Assembly: GCA_030762935.1 (NCBI GenBank)
Contig: CM060900.1
Span: 113,276,120 to 113,340,119, forward strand
DNA: 64,000 nt
Direction of reading: 5' to 3'
From: Hymenopus coronatus
Lineage: Eukaryota > Arthropoda > Insecta > Mantodea > Hymenopodidae
Shown piece by piece: positions 35,018-46,172 of the stretch. Under the pieces are notes generated by a model. That model had not been told where the DNA came from, made no database searches, and saw only the letters and a list, made by a program, of their open reading frames with translations. A program made the position numbers and the translations under genes. The first letter of the stretch is position 1. Every line of letters starts with the position of its first letter.

Positions 35018-35802
35018 ACAGCTTTAAGCGATATGTTGGTGTGCTTGGCCTGGGCCACATCAGTGCTGGACCGGCCTGACCAACAAGATGGGCTAAGTCG
35101 ACTTCCCTGCTACAGAGTGTGCAAGGGTTATGGTTTGTTTTCTGAAGTGGTGCAGAATTAGCAATAGAAAATGACAGCTACAGTATTGTGTCTACTATAT
35201 TAAAAAGAAGAAATTCAAACTCTTAAATTACATCAGAAAAGTAGGTTAACTTTTTCCAGCAATTTCCACCAATGAGGAAGGAATTTGTTTTATAGATAAC
35301 GTATAAAAAGATTAGCTGCAAGTTTAAAGTCCAAGTTTCCGAAAGCATGTGCCAAATTACTAATTTGAATCAGGCAATCAAGCACCTTACCGACGACTTG
35401 AGTTACGATCCCGACTGCCTGGTCTAAGGTTGCGTTGGGATCCAGAGAAGCGAGATTAGACGTGCACTCCTCTCCGCTTGAAATAGAAAGATTATCTGCC
35501 GTTAGGGAATTCCTTCAACTTAGGTTGCGATACCTTGCAGCTGAAAACGGCAACTAATATTTTGGGTTTGGCCTTTATATCCCATAAAGCTTCTCTCACA
35601 GGAATTCCAAACTATACCTTCTCTTAAATGGTTTGATTAGTGTTAGGAAATGGTTTTGTGATTACTGTACAAACATAACCTGGGTAGATAAGCTTTACAA
35701 AAGCAATAGGCAACATTAATATCGCCATATTATAATTTCTCATTTGTTAGTACCAAAGAGAAGTGGCATGAAAGAAGTGGCTTTGTAGAAAGAGCTAAAG
35801 GC
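35018..35802. other. Non-coding sequence, nothing recognised
   Basis: No reading frame of note and no window-wide repeat. Confidence 0.5.
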
Positions 35803-35998
35803 CGGCCTCGGTAGCCGTTGTCGCTAGGGCGCTTATCGATGTTCTGCCGCGAAAGGGTCACGGATTCAATCCCATTATGGACATGGATGTTTAGTGCTTT
35901 GTAATTTTATGTTTGTGTACTATCTAAGTCATTCTATCCTTCTAATGGCCAGATAGGTTATACCTGAAGGCCAATACATGAAGAGAGAAAAAAAAAAA
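35803..35998 (+). repeat. SINE family F copy with poly(A) tail
   Basis: Head ggcctcggtagccgttgtcg, B-box-like cacggattcaatcccattat, body ending ggttatacctgaaggccaat, then a short A tail (about 35986-36000). A minus-strand copy is at 9.9 kb. Confidence 0.75.
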
Positions 35999-36171
35999 AA
36001 AGGGGAATTAAAGCTTACCTATTGTGCTATTACTCCACATTCTTAGCTCAAATTTGGGACATACCGAGCTAGTCCTCTTTGGAGAGGTTTGTTGCCCGAT
36101 AGAGATCGATTATCATTATTATCGTAGCAAAACTACATTAGGATTCAGTTGGAGGATTACAAGATAATTTT

Positions 36172-36440
36172 TTGACTGCTTCCGTGGTTAAGTGGTCAGC
36201 GAGCTGACTTTTCGCCCAGGACGGGTTCGATTTCTGGCTGAGCGGGGAATTTTTCTTTAACCAGAATTATTCCATATCCCCCACAGAGTATACATGTAGG
36301 AATGCGAGAGTGAATGGGTGTGTTTAATGTAATAAAACGATTAACGTAATGTTAATAACCTTCCGTTAATATAGAGATTTTTCACAAGTTATAAGCCTCC
36401 GATATGTCCATAGCAGTTAAAAGGGGGCCTCCAAGAACAA
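36172..36440 (+). repeat. SINE family B copy
   Basis: Head cttccgtggttaagtggtca, B box gacgggttcgatttctggct, body gaatttttctttaaccagaa and cccccacagagtatacatgt, tail block cctccgatatgtccatagca. Confidence 0.75.
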
Positions 36441-38105
36441 CAATTTATAACATAGTTTTCCAGAAATAAATTTCATTCATTTTTATTGAAAATACGGTAA
36501 CCATTTTGTATCATGACGGGGGTTCCATTTAAAACTGATAGCACCAACACTGCAACCTCACTTTTGACTTTCTCGGAGAGTTTACTACAGCACGGTATGT
36601 GTCAAAACCAAAACGTTGAGGGCCGGAGTTCTGATCTCGGCTAAAGTGAGTTGCCTCAATAAGTTATTTTGCTGAAGTTTTATGTAACTCATAATGAATT
36701 GAGTAATTAAACCCTGAACCCTGAGCATCATTTCATCAGTTTCATCCACTGTCTGAAGAGTCTACACTAGATGTTAAAAGGGATTTTTAGACATTGGAGG
36801 TTAAGAGTTTTAAACGGTAGATTATAGTAATTAAAACTATAAAATTACGCCACAGAGTGGTATAAAATTAAACTCTACAGAGGTACCAGCTTTTCTTTCC
36901 CTGAAGATATGGAAATTATAATTATTGTGTAATGGCGGATGTGACAAGCAGCTGAGAGGGTCACGTTAAACGGTGCTAACAAATCGAGAAAACAAATATT
37001 GTTGGGATGGTTGTGGAGATCAAAAGTATATTATTAGCCTAACTGTCACCAATTTTCATGAATATTAATAGTAGTAGACCTGTTTATCCGTTGTTAAAAT
37101 ATCATAGTAATGCAATTTAATACAACACTGAAGTATAAATGGACAAGTTCCATAAAAACTTAAATCACTGAGCTTTTATTGTAAGCCTAAAATGTGTGTA
37201 TGTAGTCGAAATACTTAGATGTGAAAATCCAGCTGTGCAAAACCGAGCAGTTTTAAGTGTAACTGAAGTTTCAAAGGCAACGGTTATTGGTGCCTAATTA
37301 CATTGAGAGGACCTTGAAGTGGGTTAAAATATTTTTAGGCTATTCTTATGCATTGCCATTTTAAGAGCAAGATTCTAAAGTGTCAATGAATTATCATTGG
37401 AAGTGTCATATAAAACAATTCCTTAAACTCCTGCGACCTTTTCTTGTCTTGTAGGTTTTACTTTAAGCCAGATTTCTCTGTGCCATGTTTATAACTTCCA
37501 GTACCTTTGGTATGAAAACCGTTCATCATAAAAACATTTTAACAGCAATTAATATTTAACAGCAATTAATATTAAACAGTTCTTTCCATTAAATACGTTA
37601 TATTTATGATTATGTGAAAATTTTGGCATGAAAATATTAACTTTTAAGTTTTTAGGATTTTTTTTTAATTTGGAAACAAAATCAGGAAAAATATTCCCAA
37701 TAAATAATAATTGAAGCTTAATTATATCAAATAGGCAGTAAAAGTAAGAGAATATCATGACCAAATTTCATGTCTTTAGGTTTAATACTTTAGGAGCTAG
37801 GAATACCAAAACTTTGCTTACCGTACTCGTTCCCCTTAATAGTGGCATTCTGACACATTGCCCCCCAAAAAAAAAAAATAAATAAACGAGTAGCATTATA
37901 AACTGAGGAACGCAAGGGACTGTTTATTTTCTACAGCTCTGCATAGATTCTCCGACGGTGTGCTGCAGGCCTCACTGCCGTCGGGAAACACAGCATACTT
38001 ACGATCGTATTTGAAACGGATAATGAAAGTAGAGTAGAGTGATGTACGGCAAGGAATTTGGGGCTCTGCTTTAAAGGAGAGCTGCCGTTATCGTTTTAAC
38101 AGAGC
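36441..38105. other. Non-coding sequence, nothing recognised
   Basis: A small direct repeat (acagcaattaatatt) is at 37542-37575. Weak tRNA-like B-box sequence near 36620 (gccggagttctgatctcggc) is too degraded to call. The minus frame at 37549-37764 is AT-rich noise. Confidence 0.45.
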
Positions 38106-38235
38106 CGGTCCCCATGGCCACGCTCGCTAAGGCGTCTCGCTTTTGTGCTTCGTGGGCAGGGGATCGTGGGTTCGAGTCCCGCCATGGGTGTTATATGTTT
38201 GTGCAATGTGTTTGTGTAAAGGAACAGTAAAACCA
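38106..38235 (+). repeat. tRNA-like SINE head, family G
   Basis: catggccacgctcgctaagg with B box cgtgggttcgagtcccgcca, followed by ttatatgtttgtgcaatgtg. Seen once in the window. The spacing resembles a tRNA but the arms do not close properly, so a SINE is more likely than a gene. Confidence 0.5.
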
Positions 38236-38298
38236 GTAATCATACAGTAAATTTAGAGGGGGGAAATGTAATTAAAAAAAAGTGTACCAAAAGAAGCG

Positions 38299-38805
38299 CA
38301 CCAAATAAAGATAAACACGATCGTGAACTCATTAAACCGCTGTCGTATAATATTTGAACCAAGTTGTATAACACCGGAGTTGTAATTTCCGGTATGTGCG
38401 AGAATTATATTTTTAAAAATCACTTCAAACTTTAAACCGCTGTCAACATTATATTTTAGATAGGGTAAAAACAAAAGAACTCTTGTACTGGGTAAGCAAT
38501 GGGGTTAAATTTTTTGCCCCCCCCCCCCACTAGTTCACCGTTACCATGGGTACCAAATAAAGATAAACACGATCGTGAACTCATTAAACCGCTGTCGTAT
38601 AATATTTGAACCAAGTTGTATAACACCGGGGTTGTAATTTCCGGTATGTGCGAGAATTATATTTTTAAAAATCACTTCAAACTTTAAACCGCTGTCAACA
38701 TTATAATATTTTAGATAGGGTAAAAACAAAAGAACTCTTGTACTGGGTAAGCAATGGGGTTAAATTTTTTGCCCCCCCCCCACTAGTTCACCGTTACCAT
38801 GGGTA
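38299..38805. repeat. Two-copy tandem duplication, 252-bp unit
   Basis: Unit 1 (38299-38550) and unit 2 (38551-38805) both run from accaaataaagataaacacg to ttcaccgttaccatggg. Differences seen by eye are few: one g/a change near 38383/38635, a 3-bp difference in the ttataatattttag block, and the length of the C run. The high identity implies a recent duplication. The short minus-strand frames it contains have no recognised domain. Confidence 0.9.
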
Positions 38806-38887
38806 TAGTTTTGTTGATTAAACATTAGTCATTTTATTTATATTGCTTTAAGCATTTTTTAAGTTAAAAATCATGGTTCTATCTCTA

Positions 38888-39245
38888 AATGATAGAATAC
38901 AGCTGAGTCAATGCCTTATCTTCATGCAAGATGGCCCTCCGCCCAATATCTGCACCCCTGCAAAACAATTATATACCCAGATCTTTGTTGAAATGTGTAC
39001 TCGTATACTAATGACACGATCGCCAAAGTGGTCGCCGCGATCTCCACATCTCAATCTGACGGACTTTTGGTTTTGGAGTTACCTTAAAGAACGAGTTTCC
39101 CGGACACGTCCAACAATCCGAAAGCAACTGAAAGTTGCTATCTCGCAAGAAGTAGCAAATATTCCAGACGTCTGCAAAATGTTGTGGGGTCGCAGAAAGA
39201 AGAGAGCGGAGGACATCCCGCCCATGTTTTATATAATTATATATG
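38888..39245 (+). pseudogene. C-terminal fragment of a DUF4817-class Tc1/mariner-like transposase
   Basis: The frame contains LSQCLIFMQDGPPPNICTPA (second catalytic Asp in QDG), then PKWSPRSPHLNLTDFWFWSY (third catalytic Asp in LTDFW; the usual form is PRSPDLNPxDFWLWG) and LKERVSRTRPTIRKQL, followed by ISQEVANIPDVCKM. These are the DDE_3 endonuclease landmarks of the insect DUF4817 transposon group. The usual C-terminal GGHFEHLL block is lost and the N-terminal half is absent. The DNA cuts and joins of the element would be catalysed by this domain, but this copy is dead. Confidence 0.75.
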
Positions 39246-40173
39246 TTTGCCCAGTATGTGTCTTGTTTCTTTCCCATTCAAATGTAATATTTATAACAGT
39301 TTAAAGCTTGAAGTAGCTGTTGAAAGTTCCTGTTTATTTTTGGACCGTGGGGAAAGTATCGGCGTGTCAGTTTAGAATAGTGTTTGACGCCAACTCGTAC
39401 TGCATAGTATGGTCCACAGGCAGTACACAATAATACAAGAAATGATAATTGGAAAAGGAAATTTAGAAAGGAATTGTTTCAGGTCTAAGTTTAGAGTATC
39501 TCTTCGGTGTTTGGAGTTGTGAGGGAGTTCGATTAGTACAAGGCACTTTTGCTCTTTTCCAAATGCTAAATGTATGATTATTTCCTCCTCAAACCTACTG
39601 CAGTTATGATGCGGCCGCTACTCCTACATGGGGTACTTTTTCTACTAATACGCGGTTGCAGGAAAACAAATCAACATTAATCCGCGATTAAGGTTGCTTT
39701 GATTAGCGATCAGTAAAATTTCGTTTGCAGAAAGGCTGTTGGGTGTTTGATTGGAGATTATCTCTCATCAGATTTTATCAGCAGATGTTTGATGGTTAGC
39801 AGTCCGATTGCAAGTGAATGGAGTATTCGGGGTCGAAATGTCCAAAACCTAATCTGTAATTGCGTAAAATATTGCTTAATCGAGGCATGTAGGATTAATT
39901 TTAAAGTACTATTTATTCATAACTCTAACATCTTTCTCAATGCTATAGGAATACATATTGTGATTTTATATATATATAATTTTTTTCTGCATAAAAGATG
40001 TAATAAGTTATAGAACATTACGGTATAAAATTATTTTCGCTAGAAAAAAATATAGAAAAGGACATATTTTGCAGGTAATTTGAAAAGATTTCACAGTGTC
40101 TATTTTATGCATTTACTTAAAAAAATATGTACCCATAACAAAGTAAGATTAAGGAAACTTCGGTCTTCCCTGT
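39246..40173. other. Non-coding sequence, nothing recognised
   Basis: Frame at 39747-40013 has no domain; no window-wide repeat. Confidence 0.5.
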
Positions 40174-40526
40174 CAACTACGACTCCACGGCACAGCTCAC
40201 TAAGAGCCTTGGCCTACCGCCCGGCCGCTGCGTCCCCCATTTCGATCCATTGCAGACGTCATGGATGGGGTGCACTATTGGGGGGTGAGACGTGGTCAGC
40301 ACTTTGAACCCCCCCTCTGCCAGTTAATGCGGTCTTCACGACCTGGAGCCGCTACTTTTCCATCAAGTAGCTCCTCAATTGGCCCTCCAGGGACCTCACG
40401 AGGCTGAGTGCACCGCGGTCCAGGTCTCCCAGCGGAGGAAAATATCCCCCACGGCGGTACTGGGAATCGAACCCAGAACTCCTGCTTGGCAAGCAGCAAC
40501 GCTACCACCGCGCTAGGGAGACGACC
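40174..40526 (-). repeat. SINE family C copy, minus strand
   Basis: On the minus strand: gtcgtctccctagcgcggtg, B box tctgggttcgattcccagta, ccaattgaggagctacttga and cccatccatgacgtctgcaa. Same length and order as the 31.0 kb copy, clearly diverged at scattered positions. Confidence 0.85.
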
Positions 40527-40837
40527 TTTCCCGTTAAAAATATACTTTTTTTAATGAGAGAAGAACAATTTGGTATTGGTACAGAATTATAAGAACGATA
40601 AACTAGCCAATGTAATGTCTTTGATTGCATTACTGTCTAAAACCAGACTAATGGATTATTCTTATGAAATCTTCAAGTATTATGAAAATCTGATGTTTAA
40701 TACACGAGAGAGGAAAGAGAGAATCAGAACAGAGTATTTCTTGAACAGATACTTGTTAAGGGTTCGTGTATCTTTACTTTCAAGTATCGAAAAAGGTTTG
40801 AGTAGTTTAATCTGAACTTCCACGTTCTATAACGAAC

Positions 40838-41110
40838 CAGACCTTACTCTCCGTTGTGTAGTGGTTACCATGCTAACTTCATATACCCAAGGTCGCGGGT
40901 TCAAACCCGGCGGAGGACGATGGATTTTTTCGGGTGTAAAAATCATTAGCATGGCTTCCTTCGGAAGAGAAATAAAGCCGTTAGTCCCGTGTCGTAAATT
41001 TACGGCACGTAAAAGAACCTCAAGCGTGATAGAGAGACCTCTGAGCAAAAGTAAGCAGTCTTTCACGCCCAATTTAGAATGGGACGCTGAGAATCACAGC
41101 AGCTAAAGAG
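40838..41110 (+). repeat. SINE family D copy, complete
   Basis: Head ctccgttgtgtagtggttac, B box cgcgggttcaaacccggcgg, body cattagcatggcttccttcg, gtcgtaaatttacggcacgt, cccaatttagaatgggacgc. The most complete family D copy in the window. Confidence 0.85.
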
Positions 41111-43072
41111 CCATTTACATTTATTTTCTGTTGGGACCTTTCAGGTTAAGGCTCTTATTGGTGTCTAAAATTCAGCTGTCTGGTCTATGGTTAGAAGTGC
41201 ATCTTGGGAGATTACTGGGATCTTACAAAGCGACTCATTTTCAACCTTCATAAACTAGCAATCAACAGATCTTCGGCTCTAGAAGATTTTAACAAAGAAA
41301 GGAGCATCGTCTGCTATTAATATCTGTTCTAAAGTGCGCTGTTTCCTAATGTATTTAAAAAATCAGTTAACAAACCCTCACTGATGGTGATTAGCGTTTA
41401 TGCAACCTAATCAAAAATCAAATTTATCAGAGCTGATTACCATGAGCAGCCGATTTGATTTGCTTTCCTGCAATCGGACATAGGACTTGCTTGATCCAGG
41501 TGTTCCAGAACAAGGTAAGGCGAATACCTGTTACCTCGCATGTTTAAGGATGGCGATTTTTCGCAAATGCAATTCAACGCAAAATGCCCAAAGGCTTATA
41601 CTTATATTTTCTTTTTTGTGTCAAAGCACGGCAATGTTTTCAAACAGGCGAAATTGACTCAAAATGCTAAACTTCTAATAACAACCTATATAAATATGAA
41701 ATGCGTTCTAATTCTGACTCTTTCAAATGAAAATATAAAAAGAAAATGACAGGGACACATTTATCCTAATGCAGATAGTACTTTCTCAAAAAACTGTTTT
41801 ATGACAAACTGTTTAACTTTAGAGATTAAACTTTAACTCCTAAAAAGTATCAAAACTCGGGAATCAAAAGTATTGAAATGTCACCACGTTAAGCTTTTTT
41901 TATATTGTACAAAGCTCCAATTAAAAAAAAAATTCCAACCAATTTTCTCAAATATCTATGTTATGTAAATAACATATCTTACAATTTATCTAATTTGAAT
42001 GAAATTTGGTATTCACATTAACGTAACAGGAAAGCAATCACAGGATTTTTTTTTTTTGCAGAAATCTAAATTAGAAATATGGAACACTTGGAGTGAAATC
42101 TCTATTTCTAAAGTAAGAGCTGAAGCTTTCCTAACAACGTATTAACTCTATGTCCCTTAAGGACACAGGGTGGCAATTTTTGCCTACTTTCTTTTTTCCC
42201 CAGAGATTAAATTGATATTCGATTTGGTGTCTCGCATAAGAGCATACTCTTTGATTTGTATTCTTTTCGATATTCCATTTTTCCAGTTTATCTGCAGTTT
42301 GTATAGCGCTGTACTAAGTAATCGATTAATTAAAACTACAAAAAAGCTGTAACGAAAGCAGTGTAATGCGAAGAAAAGTCATTAGTTTGAAATGAAACAA
42401 AATTGCTTTCTAACCAAGTAATGTTTGGCCCTCAGCTCTTTAGTTTTCAACTATATAAACTATTTAAATGTTTCAGGTAAAATCTTGTATTATTACAAGT
42501 AATCTTCGATATAACCAAAAACAAAATATATACACATAACTCCGATATTAAGTATCCATTGCCAGCTCACGGATCTCCCTTGAAGCGATTCTGCGAGGCT
42601 TCAAATTAGGCAATGCGGAATTGTTAAGGCACGAGATGCGAAAAGAAAATTCACCTGCACATACAAGTCCACTTTTGTTACCAATCAATGAAATATGGTG
42701 AACTACCCAAATGCAGTGAAGGTTGGTTTGATATGAGGGAAGAAAAATGCCATGGTGGGGAATTATTAACCTCTTTGCTGAAATGTCTCCTTAATGCCTT
42801 GGTTGTTGCGTCTCAAACTTTTCCGACGATTTAAACTATATGTCGAGGATATTGTCAGGTTTTATATTTTTAAACACGTGTATACGCTGCACATGAAAAA
42901 GTTTTAAATTTGGTTCAACTTCCAAACATTTTAGAACTAATAAAACGAATAACATTGAAAAACGCATAAACACAAACTGTAAATCAGGGTTGTTCTTCCT
43001 GAGTATTAAATGTTAGAATCTCCTCTCCCTTACTTTGGTTGCTGAATTTTTTTTTTTTTTTAAATTGGCTCA
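41111..43072. other. Non-coding sequence, nothing recognised
   Basis: Frames at 41540-41749 and 42170-42352 are AT-rich without domains. A T run precedes the next SINE at 43048-43061. Confidence 0.5.
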
Positions 43073-43447
43073 AGGCGGTGCCGTGGCCGAGTGGGTAGGC
43101 CGCTCGCCTCTCACCTAGGCGGCCCGGGTTCAATCCCAAGCGCCCGCATGTGGGATTTGTGGTGGACGAAGCTGCGTTTGGGCGGGTTTTCTCCGGGTCC
43201 TCCTGTTTCCCCCGCCACTCATTCCACCAATTGCTCCATCATCACCTTCCTATCATCCATTCGCTTGCATTCATTATATCCCCTTCCTCACGCTCACGCC
43301 TGGCTAAGGCCCGACCACTCGTTCCAGGTTCTCCATTCTGTGGTTTCGTGATGTTAGCTCCCCAACAGGCTTCTGATCCCTAGGCATCCGCTTGTAAGTC
43401 TTAGGGGGTGCCAGTCCTAAAATACGGGGAGGGTAAGCAGACTATGA
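43073..43447 (+). repeat. SINE family A copy, complete
   Basis: Head gccgtggccgagtgggtagg, B box gcccgggttcaatcccaagc, body gtgggatttgtggtggacga, ccaattgctccatcatcacc, ccgaccactcgttccaggtt, tail gtcttagggggtgccagtcc. The head resembles tRNA-Ser/Leu (GTGGCCGAGTGG). Confidence 0.85.
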
Positions 43448-43495
43448 AATTAAAAAGGATAGAAGAAGAAGCTTACTATGAATATTTTGTTACAG

Positions 43496-43545
43496 AGATG
43501 TAGAGAAAGTCATGTGAATGGAACACATGAGATTTTTTTTTAAAG
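43496..43545 (-). repeat. M1 repeat end fragment
   Basis: gtagagaaagtcatgtgaat then ggaacacatgagattttttt matches the terminal block of minus-oriented M1 copies (compare 58869-58905). The rest of the element is not detectable. Confidence 0.55.
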
Positions 43546-45451
43546 TGAGGGTTAGACCATTTTACACACATTCCTTCATTTTTATTCTTCAAGTATATAT
43601 GTGTGCCAAACTTTTTATGTGGTCGGTGTAAGACCTAAGAGATCTACGAGAAAAAACTGGTGTAAAGGGAACAATAAAAAAAGGGATGCAAATAAAGGCT
43701 TCAAAGGTGTTATTTACAAAACCCTAGTATATATCGTATAATATTACTGCCACAATGTTTGGAGATAATCGGTTTCCTTGGAAACAAATTTACAATTTTG
43801 AATTCCGAACTTCCTTCTGCGTGAATATCATCGGGGAGAGTAGGAAAAACAGGATGAGAAAAAATTACCAATTTGAAATATTCTTTTCGAATTGGGTGTC
43901 ATCACCAAATCTGTGGCTAAGATCATGTAAACTCGTGTATCACACGAGCAGGTTACAGCGGTGGATCTACTCATCCTATGATCCAATTTCGGCTCCATGT
44001 ATGGAGAGAATGACAAAGAGAAGCGCAGTGTTCATAGGAGTCCTGTCCACATTCGGCACTAACCGCACTCCTGGTTGACGGGTCGGTCCTGACACGACCA
44101 GAGACCTGGCTACAGATTTTAGCCTGTGCCCCTGAGTACGTCTTCGGGAGGAGCTGCATATCGAGCCTTACTTCCCGCTGTGTCCGCGTGTGCAACCAAA
44201 AGTGCTCATCGCAGAATATTACCTCTGTTTTCATATAATGGACGGGGTGGAAGTACAACTTTCGCTGCTACACATCTAACAAAATTCAAGATTTTGCCAC
44301 AGGTGCTAAGGAAGCACACATTTTATGCCTATGTATTATGCTACGAAGCGATCTTTAAAGGGGCTAGCCGTTACCTAGCCTTTAACTTCTCGAAATGTGG
44401 ATATACTATGCTGCCGGATTGGGTTATAACACATAGATTACCCTAATAATTTAATATTTGCACCACTCTTTCATTAATTGCTATTATGTTATTTTTCTTG
44501 TGAAAAGCATATTGAATTCCAAATAAAGCTACAGCTAATAATATGTGGTTCACACAAGTTAAAACAATAAGGTAAAACTTCATTCCGGCATCCTTAATAC
44601 CTAAGGTTATGATAAACATTTTTAAAAATGGCAGTTATCGAGATTTAATTTATAAGAACCTGACATGCATGTTATAACTTCTACATTTTTTAAAAGATAA
44701 ATTAATGAAACTTGGCATCAGTATTTGAAATACCTTTTTTAGTAATACTGCAAGTTTGAATATTTTAGGCACTCAAGATCGGCATCGCAAACAAGGGGGA
44801 AGATATCAAAATGTCCTTATCGTACCTTATTCTGAGAATTCAGGCCGTCAATTGTACAGTTTACAGATGTTCAGTATTTAAACTGAACATTTAAGTAAAT
44901 AAGACAAAGTTCGCGCATCGGTAGCGATATGGGCAGTTTTCTTTCAAATCTATGAAGTACATATTCAGATTATTCAGTAAAAGACAAAGAAAAACGTAGA
45001 AAAACTTATGTGCAGGCTTTTAAGTTTTGCACTTTCTTTTATTTGGCTTTTAATTACCAATCTAGCATCTTAGTTCCGCTTAAATCGTGGACCACGTACA
45101 GGCGTTTCTGTATCCTCCTCCCATTATGGGGGGCCTCGTCAATGGCGAAAAATTGCTTGAAACCCTTCTCTAAATCAAGTATTAATATGAAGGGCATGAG
45201 CATAAAATTTGGAGGCGTAACATATTTTTAAAAGCAGATGATCATTAAGGTTTATCAACATGAAAACTATAAAATACGCAAATGTATTTTTTTTTTTTTT
45301 TAACATAAGACAGTAAACGCCAAATAATTTCTGTTAGTAGAATATGCATCTTAATTCAAATGCCAGTTTTATAAATTATATTCAAAATTAATTTTTATTA
45401 TCAACATCAAGGCCCTCCTTGATACTTAAATTGAAAAATCATATTTTTAAA
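43546..45451. other. Non-coding sequence with one GC-rich decayed block
   Basis: The interval 43920-44270 is GC-richer and has coding-like frames on the minus strand; one contains TEVIFCDEHFWLHTRTQ, which resembles the first-Asp motif of Tc1-like transposases (FSDE.HFWL), but the following sequence has no recognised similarity. The rest holds nothing recognisable. Confidence 0.4.
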
Positions 45452-46172
45452 AATCTGGTGTTTCATTTGTACACCTTCTCGCTTATCACTGACTATACGA
45501 ATCATTCTTACGAAAGCTTGTTTTTTATATTTACTTCATTTTAATAGAGACAAACCTTTGCAGAAATAGCTACGTTACACATTTTATAGGCACAAAGGGA
45601 AAAGTAAAGCTGAAATGTTAACAACTGAACGCCTTAAAAACCATACTATTTCCATGCAATTATGAGAATCACTTAAAATCAACACGACTTCAAAAGAATG
45701 ACAATGAACAAATCGAAAAATTAACGGATATCTCAAAACAGCATACAAGAGGTTACTTTACAATAAAGCTTTATTTTTTATTTTATTTATTTATTTTTTT
45801 TTGTGGCAAGTTTATTTTCATCGCTTTAACGGTTACTAGTTACACAAAATTAAACCAAACTCCTTTCAAATGAGGGGGAACTTCACAAATAACAAAAGAA
45901 AATTAATCATGTAAATATCTTTAATGCATGGCATTATAATAAAAAATTGTTAAGATAAGTCTTTGGAATTTATTGAACTTAAAACACCAATCTTGGTATC
46001 AATACGAATTTTCATTTTAGGGGGGGGTGTTTATGCTCACACACGGGTCTTTTTCTAAAAATGATTTTTTTCCCAGGGGACCTAAAGCATTTCCGGTGAA
46101 ATCTCGGTATCGAATTTTTGGCTGGAATACAATACTTACTCTAGCTACAATGTACATGGCTTAGAAAGTAAA
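45452..46172 (+). repeat. M1 repeat copy, diverged
   Basis: Begins tctggtgtttcatttgtaca, contains aacggatatctcaaaacagc, tttccggtgaaatctcggta and ends catggcttagaaagtaaaca. More diverged than the 14.6 and 30.2 kb copies. Confidence 0.6.
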
